Part shown: positions 41,751 to 46,762 of the stretch, one piece after another
Layout of the letters: the number at the start of each line of letters is the position of its first letter
Position numbering within the stretch: the first letter of the stretch is position 1
Assembly: GCA_007118975.1 (NCBI GenBank)
Contig: SKQO01000052.1
Location: forward strand, 1 to 46,762
Reading direction: 5' to 3'
DNA length: 46,762 bases
From: Halobacteriales archaeon
GTDB lineage: Archaea > Halobacteriota > Halobacteria > Halobacteriales > SKNY01
The notes under the pieces: generated by a model
The model's input: only the letters and a program-made list of their open reading frames with translations
Database searches by the model: none
Told to the model about the DNA's origin: nothing
Position numbers and translations under genes: made by a program

Positions 41751-43648
41751 AGTTCCGGTACGGTCACGTGGAAACTATCTCCACGAGCCTCGATCAAACA
41801 AAGGTGAAACCCTCGTTTTCGGGAAACATTGACGAATCCCCGTTTTGAGCCCCCCCGGAGCAGACCGCTCGACGTTGCGTCGGTCGCCGATTCTAGCCCT
41901 GCCGGTTCATAGTAACTGCTCGTGACGTACCCGGCTGCCGCGACGGAATCGCGTGCCGTCGCTACCGTGTGCGCGGATTCGATGATTCGATTGACTGCCT
42001 CCTGCGCGACGGGGTCCCGGTCGTCGTTGACGTCGAAGAGTAAGAGGGGATCGCCCATGCTGTTTCGGACCACGATGTCGAACGGATACACTTGCGATTC
42101 GCGCTTGCCGTCTTCCTCGGTGTGCACGGGGACCTCGCCTTCGAACTCGATCCGATCCATCTCCGGAAGGACTCTGTAAAGATCCGGCATCTCACCCTCC
42201 GCGCCGGTATCCCGCAACTCGAATACCAGCGCGCCAACGAGCCATTCCGCAAACCGGTGTTGCAGTGTTTCTGGCAGAAACTCGTCGAATAACTTCTCAC
42301 CGATGCGCACATCACTCGCGTCGAACTCCGTGTGCCAGTCCAGCTGAAGGTTTTCCTGCAAGTCGGTCGCACTCGCGCCCCCGTGAATCGCGTCGTTCAG
42401 CGTGGGGTGCGCCTTTGACTGATAACCGATGAACAGATTGGTCCCGCTGATCGCGGTCGCTGGAGCCATATCTCCTGCTTCGGTCGACTGACGCAATTCC
42501 TCGAGTTCAGTTTCGAGCCGTTCGATCTCTGTTTCGAGTTCTTCAATCGTCGACTCGAGCCGTTCGTTCTCCGCCGCGAGCTCGTCGCGTTCGGTCTCGA
42601 GGGTAGTTATCTCCTGTTCGGCTTCTTGGGGTGGTGGGGAGTGACTGCCCGTCGGTTGCGGATTCCCGCCGGGTTCTGACTCAGTATCGTCGGTAGACGT
42701 GGGCCGTGGCCGCGGCGTCGACATGCCACTGCTACTTGTATCATCTCGCTGAGCCACCGGTGGCGTCGTACTGCGACCTGGATCGAGTGATGGGATGACT
42801 TCGACCTCCCTCGAGGACCAGTCCGCCTGCTTTGCGTCTCCCGCGCTTGCGAGCGAGGCGACCGCATCACCGTCGGCAGCCCTTGCGGCTTCTGCAAGAT
42901 GGGACAGTTGCTGCTCTTCATCTGTCGCTTTTGCCATGCTCAACCCTTCGTCTGACGTCGATGGCTCGTCCGTCTCGGGGTCCTCCGTTTGCTCTGGCGC
43001 CGGAGTCGACTCCTGGTCCGCCTGCGCGTTCGCTTCAGGTGCGGGTTCCAGCGAGTCATCTTCGGACTCGTCGGACTCAAGTGCCTGTCGAGCGGAGTCA
43101 TCAACCTCCGCGTCGGGGATGTCGATCACCTCGATATCGACGCTTTTGACCTCGTAGATCCCTACTTCTTCGTTCGCTCGCTGGAAAGCCTCCTCCCCAG
43201 TAATCACCTGATCGTCCGTCCCGACGAACGCCACACTCAGTGATGTTCCCCCGTAGTACAGCACGTAATAATCGCCGCTGAACACGTTCTCGCTGAGTTC
43301 GAGGTAACCGGTGAACTTCGAGGAAGAAAGGGTACCATCGACCTCCGAGATCGTCGTTTCCCCGGTGTAGTATTCCGCTTGCACCTCCGCGTCCTTGGCC
43401 ACCATCGCACCCCACAGCGGCGTTGCGGGATCCTCAGCTTCCATCACCCGGAGCTCTGCGCCCCAGAACGACTCGATCGTTCCGTCGAGGATCCCGATCA
43501 ACCGACCGTTTACCATGATTCCCCTCGCCCCATCGGCGAGCACTGCCCCGCTAAACTCATCTGCTTCAAGTTCGTGGAGACCGGCGTATCCCGGATCGCA
43601 CGATCGAAGCTGCCACCCCTCGATGACGGCTTCGAGCCGTGATTCCAT
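41747..43648 (-). CDS. Large coiled-coil protein with nuclease-like C-terminus (DUF7527-like)
   Basis: A 633-residue acidic protein in three parts: a folded N-terminal domain (about 1-170, with GDYYVLYYGGTSLSVAFVG), a long disordered Asp/Glu/Pro/Ser linker (about 185-340), and a coiled coil (about 341-389) before a folded C-terminal domain (390-633). In the latter, PFDIVVRN and DPLLLFDVND have the alternating strand pattern of PD-(D/E)XK folds, but the expected E-x-K is replaced by D-V-N. From memory it resembles haloarchaeal DUF7527, of unknown function. It may bind nucleic acid without cutting. A TTTTAA box is 28 bases before the ATG. Confidence 0.7.
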   Translation of the reverse strand: MESRLEAVIEGWQLRSCDPGYAGLHELEADEFSGAVLADGARGIMVNGRLIGILDGTIESFWGAELRVMEAEDPATPLWGAMVAKDAEVQAEYYTGETTISEVDGTLSSSKFTGYLELSENVFSGDYYVLYYGGTSLSVAFVGTDDQVITGEEAFQRANEEVGIYEVKSVDIEVIDIPDAEVDDSARQALESDESEDDSLEPAPEANAQADQESTPAPEQTEDPETDEPSTSDEGLSMAKATDEEQQLSHLAEAARAADGDAVASLASAGDAKQADWSSREVEVIPSLDPGRSTTPPVAQRDDTSSSGMSTPRPRPTSTDDTESEPGGNPQPTGSHSPPPQEAEQEITTLETERDELAAENERLESTIEELETEIERLETELEELRQSTEAGDMAPATAISGTNLFIGYQSKAHPTLNDAIHGGASATDLQENLQLDWHTEFDASDVRIGEKLFDEFLPETLQHRFAEWLVGALVFELRDTGAEGEMPDLYRVLPEMDRIEFEGEVPVHTEEDGKRESQVYPFDIVVRNSMGDPLLLFDVNDDRDPVAQEAVNRIIESAHTVATARDSVAAAGYVTSSYYEPAGLESATDATSSGLLRGGSKRGFVNVSRKRGFHLCLIEARGDSFHVTVPEL

Positions 43649-43672
43649 ACGAGAAGACGAAACGAGGTGCCG

Positions 43673-43678
43673 TTAAAA
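43673..43678 (-). promoter_or_regulatory. TATA box of the large coiled-coil gene
   Basis: TTTTAA on the minus strand, centred 28 bases before the ATG at 43648. Confidence 0.55.
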
Positions 43679-43713
43679 CGTTTCCGTCAACCGAGGCAAA
43701 AGCATAAACGATA

Positions 43714-43992
43714 CTACAACTTCTGCTTGGCGTCCTCGGCAAGCTCGTTCATGCGCTTTCCGATACGTCCCGCGTTCGAGAATTCGTCCTCACTGAGCGC
43801 TGATGCGAGGGCATTCCCGAGTACAAACACCGCGTGTTTGTGTTCGCTTTTGGATTTGTGAACGTCGTCCGGCCCGACATCGAGTGCATCATAGGGGTCA
43901 AACAGGCCACCCTCGATCTCCTCCTGCTCTCTAAAATATTCCATAATAATGACCATCTGTTCGTGTAAATCCAGTAACTCGTCTTTGTGCAT
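43714..43992 (-). CDS. UPF0058 family protein
   Basis: A 92-residue helical protein, MHKDELLDLHEQMVIIMEYF at the start and the strongly conserved HVHKSKSEHKHAVFVLG-like block (here VHKSKSEHKHAVFVLG, about 44-59). It is a widespread euryarchaeal family without assigned function. The length is normal. A GTTAAACG box is about 29 bases before the ATG. The decayed insertion sequence lies beyond its promoter and does not disrupt it. Confidence 0.9.
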   Translation of the reverse strand: MHKDELLDLHEQMVIIMEYFREQEEIEGGLFDPYDALDVGPDDVHKSKSEHKHAVFVLGNALASALSEDEFSNAGRIGKRMNELAEDAKQKL

Positions 43993-44017
43993 CTTAGCCG
44001 AATGTTGGGTGGGAACG

Positions 44018-44025
44018 CGTTTAAC
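44018..44025 (-). promoter_or_regulatory. TATA box of the UPF0058 gene
   Basis: GTTAAACG on the minus strand, centred about 29 bases before the ATG at 43992. Confidence 0.5.
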
Positions 44026-44036
44026 TGTTTTCCGGC

Positions 44037-44102
<66 letters not shown>

Positions 44103-44200
44103 ATACAGCGCCGTCATCGTCTCACAAACACTCCGCGACGACCGGCCCACAGGCCTACGCTATCGCAACTCCTTTTTGTGTAGTTTATGTAAGTTATGTT

Positions 44201-44326
44201 GTGACAACTCACAAAGACATCTCCATTCGTGACGACCAAGAGGAGTGGATTCAGGACAACCACCTGGACATCTCCTCGTTCGTCCAAGAGAAACTGGACG
44301 AACTCATCGAGGAACGAGAGTCATAG
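44201..44326 (+). CDS. 41-residue RHH-like protein upstream of tnpB
   Basis: A frame of 41 codons plus TAG with a GTG start: VTTHKDISIRDDQEEWIQDN, then SSFVQEKLDELIEERES. It looks like a ribbon-helix-helix fold with a short beta strand and two helices, as in CopG-like antitoxins. Small proteins of this kind directly precede tnpB in haloarchaeal elements; here the TAG is followed at once by the tnpB ATG. It is intact while tnpB is broken. It may repress the element or bind DNA ends. Confidence 0.65.
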   Translation: MTTHKDISIRDDQEEWIQDNHLDISSFVQEKLDELIEERES

Positions 44327-45480
44327 ATGCACTACAACTACAAGTATCGACTCGACCCACCGGAAGCCTCACCGAGACGCTTCTGTCCCACGTCGATACT
44401 TGTAGACAACTGTACAACCACGTCCTCTACAAATTCAACGAGACGGACGAGATTCCCGCTCGATACGAGGTGCAGGGACAGCTCCCCGATCTCAAAACAT
44501 GGTGGCACGACCTCGGAGACGTTCACTCGAAAGTGTTGCAGATGGTCGTCAAGTGAGTCTACGACAACCTCTCCACGCTCAAAGCGCAGAAAGAGAACGG
44601 ACGCACCGTGGGAATGCTCAAGTGGAGACCGCATCGGGAGTATCGGTCGCTCACCTACAACCAGTCCGGCTTCGAACCCAAGAATACGAGTGGTCGGCCC
44701 GTGTTGTGGTTGAGCAAAACCGGTGAAATACCCATCACTCTCCACTGAGACATCCCCGAGAACGTGACGATCAAACAGGTCACGGTCAAGCGAGAACCCA
44801 CGGGCGAATGGTTCGCCGCGTTCGGTCTCAACGTGGACGAGGACACGCCCGAGAAACCAGAGAATCCAGAGCGAGTCGTTGGCATCGACGTTGGGATTCT
44901 CAAGTACGCCCACGACACCGATGGGCACGACATCGAGAGTCTCAACTTCAGTGAGGAACGCGAGCGACTCGAACGCGCCCAACGTGACCTCTCGCGGAAG
45001 GAACACGGCTCGAACAATTGGGAGAAACAACGGAAGGTCGTGGCCAAACGCCACGCCGGGTTGAAGCGAAAGCGCCGTGACTTCCTGCACAAACTTTCGG
45101 CGTACTACGCCCGCGAATACGTCCTTGTAGCGGTCGAGGACTTGGACGCGAAAGGATTGGTCGAACTACCGGGCAACTCTCGGAATCGGGCCGGAGCCTC
45201 GTGGGGAACATTCCTCCGAATGCTCGAATACAAGTGCGAACACAAAGGAACGCACTTTTTCGCCGTGAACCCCCGAGGAACGACCAAAGAGTGCGCGTCG
45301 CGCGGAACGGAGACGGACAAACCGCTGTGGGTACGTGAGCATTCGTGTCCGTCATGTGGGTTCGAGGCAGACAGAGACGCGAATGCGTCGTGGAACATCC
45401 TTTCTCGCGGTCTCGAAGACGTAGGAGTGGGACCCGCCGGATCAACTCCTGTGGAGACTGCGCTCCCTGCCAGCACATGA
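44327..45480 (+). pseudogene. tnpB: tnpB, RNA-guided endonuclease-like, broken
   Basis: The start MHYNYKYRL is followed by a one-base deletion near 44353, then RPTGSLTETLLSHVDTCRQLYNHV in another frame. TGA at 44554-44556 and TGA at 44746-44748 interrupt it; both fit CGA (Arg) changed by one C-to-T step. From 44749 the frame is open to the end. The RuvC residues remain (GIDVGIL, VAVEDLDAKG, ADRDANASWN), but the zinc finger reads KECASRGTE where CASCG is usual, losing one Cys, with CPSC intact. Full-length TnpB proteins of this family cleave DNA with an RNA from the element's right end. This copy cannot make a full protein. Confidence 0.9.
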
Positions 45481-45494
45481 CGCACCCAGGCGTC
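45479..45494 (+). repeat. Hairpin at the tnpB 3' end
   Basis: GACGC-ACCCAG-GCGTC is a perfect hairpin whose first bases are the last two of the tnpB stop. In this group the right end and guide RNA scaffold overlap the 3' end of tnpB, so it marks the right end. Confidence 0.5.
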
Positions 45495-45544
45495 AGTTGT
45501 TTGCTCGTCAGCGCGCAATGGTAGAAAGGGGGTCTCGCGGATCG

Positions 45545-45760
45545 TCAGAACGAGTATGGGTCATCGTGACCCATCATTCCGTCATCTTCCATCTCCGGCT
45601 CGTCATCCATGACCGCGTCTCCGCTCGTCTTATAGGCCTTTATCCCGGCCGCGAGCAGGTCCTCGATGGCCTCTTCCCGGTTGAGAAACTCCCCTTGCTC
45701 GACTAGCTGTACGATCTGCATCTCGAGATGCTCGGGGATGGAGATTTCGACTTTGGGCAT
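45545..45760 (-). CDS. Ribbon-helix-helix protein (DUF7120-like)
   Basis: A 71-residue protein, MPKVEISIPEHLEMQI as the DNA-contacting strand, then two helices (VEQGEFLNREEAIEDLLAAGI), and an acidic Met-rich tail ending DDPYSF. I believe it belongs to the haloarchaeal DUF7120 family. The start is the ATG at 45760; the open frame continues 32 codons upstream but the TATA-like GATTAAATACC lies about 30 bases before this ATG. Divergent from the isochorismate synthase gene. Confidence 0.82.
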   Translation of the reverse strand: MPKVEISIPEHLEMQIVQLVEQGEFLNREEAIEDLLAAGIKAYKTSGDAVMDDEPEMEDDGMMGHDDPYSF

Positions 45761-45897
45761 CGGAAGTGATCTGGGATTTGCGAGAGGGGTATTTAATCCT
45801 GACGGGGTGTAAAACCCGTCCGCACCAGCGGTATTACCCAATTCACATCTCGTCATGCCACTTCACGGGCCGTCCAGCAGCGTAACAGTAGGCTCAA

Positions 45898-45918
45898 GGA
45901 GGTCGGTATCGCACCTCC
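45898..45918 (+). promoter_or_regulatory. Shine-Dalgarno/complement hairpin upstream of menF
   Basis: GGAGGT, a perfect match to the 16S rRNA 3' end, pairs with ACCTCC across a 9-base loop. The ATG follows 4 bases after the stem. The Shine-Dalgarno core is 19 bases from the ATG, too far for ordinary use. It could limit translation, or be chance. Confidence 0.4.
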
Positions 45919-45922
45919 GCCA

Positions 45923-46762
45923 ATGGATTCGGGGCGGGGCGAGGAGCTTTTCGACGTGCCCGCAGTCGACGAACGAATCATCTCACGCGCGACGCGGGTA
46001 GACGAATCGGGGCTCCTCGGGCTACTGCAAGACGACAATCCCCCCGTTACGTTCTGGCAGTCGCCGGGAGATACCGAGTGTATGGGGAGTGCAGGCGCGG
46101 TCACAGACATCCGTGCCCGAGGCCCTGATCGTTTCGCCACCGTCCGGTCGTGGGCCTCACAGATCGCCTCGCGGATCGAGTACGAGGGACCCGCGATCGC
46201 ACGACCAAGATTCATCGGCGGCTTTGCGTTTTGTGCGGGTGGGGCAACCACGGGCCCGTGGGAGCCGTTCGACGACGCCTGGTTCGCCGTGCCCGCCGTC
46301 CAGGTGATCGCTGGCGAGGACGGTAGCTGGGTAACCGTCGCTCACTGGTCCGACGATACCGAGCCGCCAGCCGTCGATTCGGTGGTCGATACAATGAAGG
46401 CGGGGATCGGAATCACCCAACAGTGCACGGTCCCGCCCATCACGGAATTCGCCCCACACCCAAACCGACGCGAGTGGCTTCACCGCGTTGAACAGATTAG
46501 AGAACAGATCGACGCTGGCCGGTTGGAAAAGGCGGTATTGGCCCACTCCATGGCGGCCGAGCTCAAGGCCCGACCGCGAGTGGCACCCCTTGCGAACCAG
46601 CTCCGTCGAGCCCACCCATCCTCGTACCGTTTCCTCATCGCACCAGCGACCGGCTCGACGTTCCTCGGTGCCAGCCCGGAGCGGCTCGTCAAGCGACGGG
46701 GGACAAACATCAGAACAGACGCGCTCGCGGGATCGTCACCACGTGGAGACACGAGCGGAGCA
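45923..46762 (+). CDS. menF: Isochorismate synthase, N-terminal part
   Basis: 280 codons are visible and the gene runs off the right edge in frame. The protein resembles chorismate-binding enzymes of the MenF/DhbC group: LEKAVLAHSMAAEL, then SSYRFLIAPATGSTFLGASPERLV and TDALAGSSPRG, the last being a conserved element of isochorismate synthases. These convert chorismate to isochorismate, the first step to menaquinone, the main haloarchaeal quinone. Start chosen at ATG 45923 (MDSGRGEELFDVPAV); no alternative in frame upstream looks better. The catalytic C-terminal residues are beyond the window. Other men genes may follow. Confidence 0.88.
   Translation, partial: MDSGRGEELFDVPAVDERIISRATRVDESGLLGLLQDDNPPVTFWQSPGDTECMGSAGAVTDIRARGPDRFATVRSWASQIASRIEYEGPAIARPRFIGGFAFCAGGATTGPWEPFDDAWFAVPAVQVIAGEDGSWVTVAHWSDDTEPPAVDSVVDTMKAGIGITQQCTVPPITEFAPHPNRREWLHRVEQIREQIDAGRLEKAVLAHSMAAELKARPRVAPLANQLRRAHPSSYRFLIAPATGSTFLGASPERLVKRRGTNIRTDALAGSSPRGDTSGA

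Overview
The window is chromosomal DNA of a halophilic archaeon (class Halobacteria). The evidence is high GC, acidic proteins rich in Asp and Glu, two tRNAs, archaeal DnaG, a pyruvoyl-type arginine decarboxylase, split GMP synthetase, a TnpB-only insertion sequence, and many families I know only from haloarchaea. Many start codons sit 25-30 bases behind a TATA-like box with no Shine-Dalgarno site, the leaderless arrangement usual in this group. I cannot place the genus. All family names come from recognition of the sequence; no search was run.

Bases 1-19,850 are mostly core genes: the end of an Mrp-type Na+/H+ antiporter cluster, dnaG, a DUF6293-like regulator, two methyltransferases, thrB, a 45-residue membrane protein, an FAD oxidoreductase and two small conserved proteins. 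Next comes a pyrimidine block: carB and carA point at each other, and an Lrp/AsnC regulator is divergent from carA. A TTACGA-N3-TCGTAA-like motif lies upstream of both car genes. Then follow idi, a small HTH/membrane pair, pspA, and the pyrG-guaAB-DUF7126 run.

Bases 19,850-33,450 hold alaX, two aldo/keto reductases, a flavin reductase-like protein, a luciferase-like oxidoreductase, a DUF3604/PHP-type protein, tRNA-Arg(CCT), tatA, then thrS-pheS-pheT-HD protein, probably one operon, and tRNA-Gly(TCC).

Bases 33,450-38,800 are the accessory stretch. A leftward chain of four reading frames, each joined by a 4-base ATGA overlap, encodes a 26-residue peptide, a coiled-coil protein, a response regulator broken by two in-frame stops and lacking its phospho-acceptor Asp, and an exported protein. 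Upstream lies a roughly 770-base gap and then a type IV pilin gene broken by a 1-base frameshift, with a perfect palindrome at its expected transcription start. This is my best candidate for an undescribed but decaying surface or signalling module. A Trm9-like methyltransferase follows.

Bases 38,800-46,762 hold DUF5793, a type II NADH dehydrogenase-like protein, pdaD, a winged-helix protein sharing a TTTAAA promoter region with pdaD, a large coiled-coil protein, a UPF0058 protein, a decayed IS1341-type element (RHH-like small ORF plus broken tnpB), an RHH protein, and the start of an isochorismate synthase gene that runs off the window behind a hairpin pairing a perfect Shine-Dalgarno sequence with its complement.
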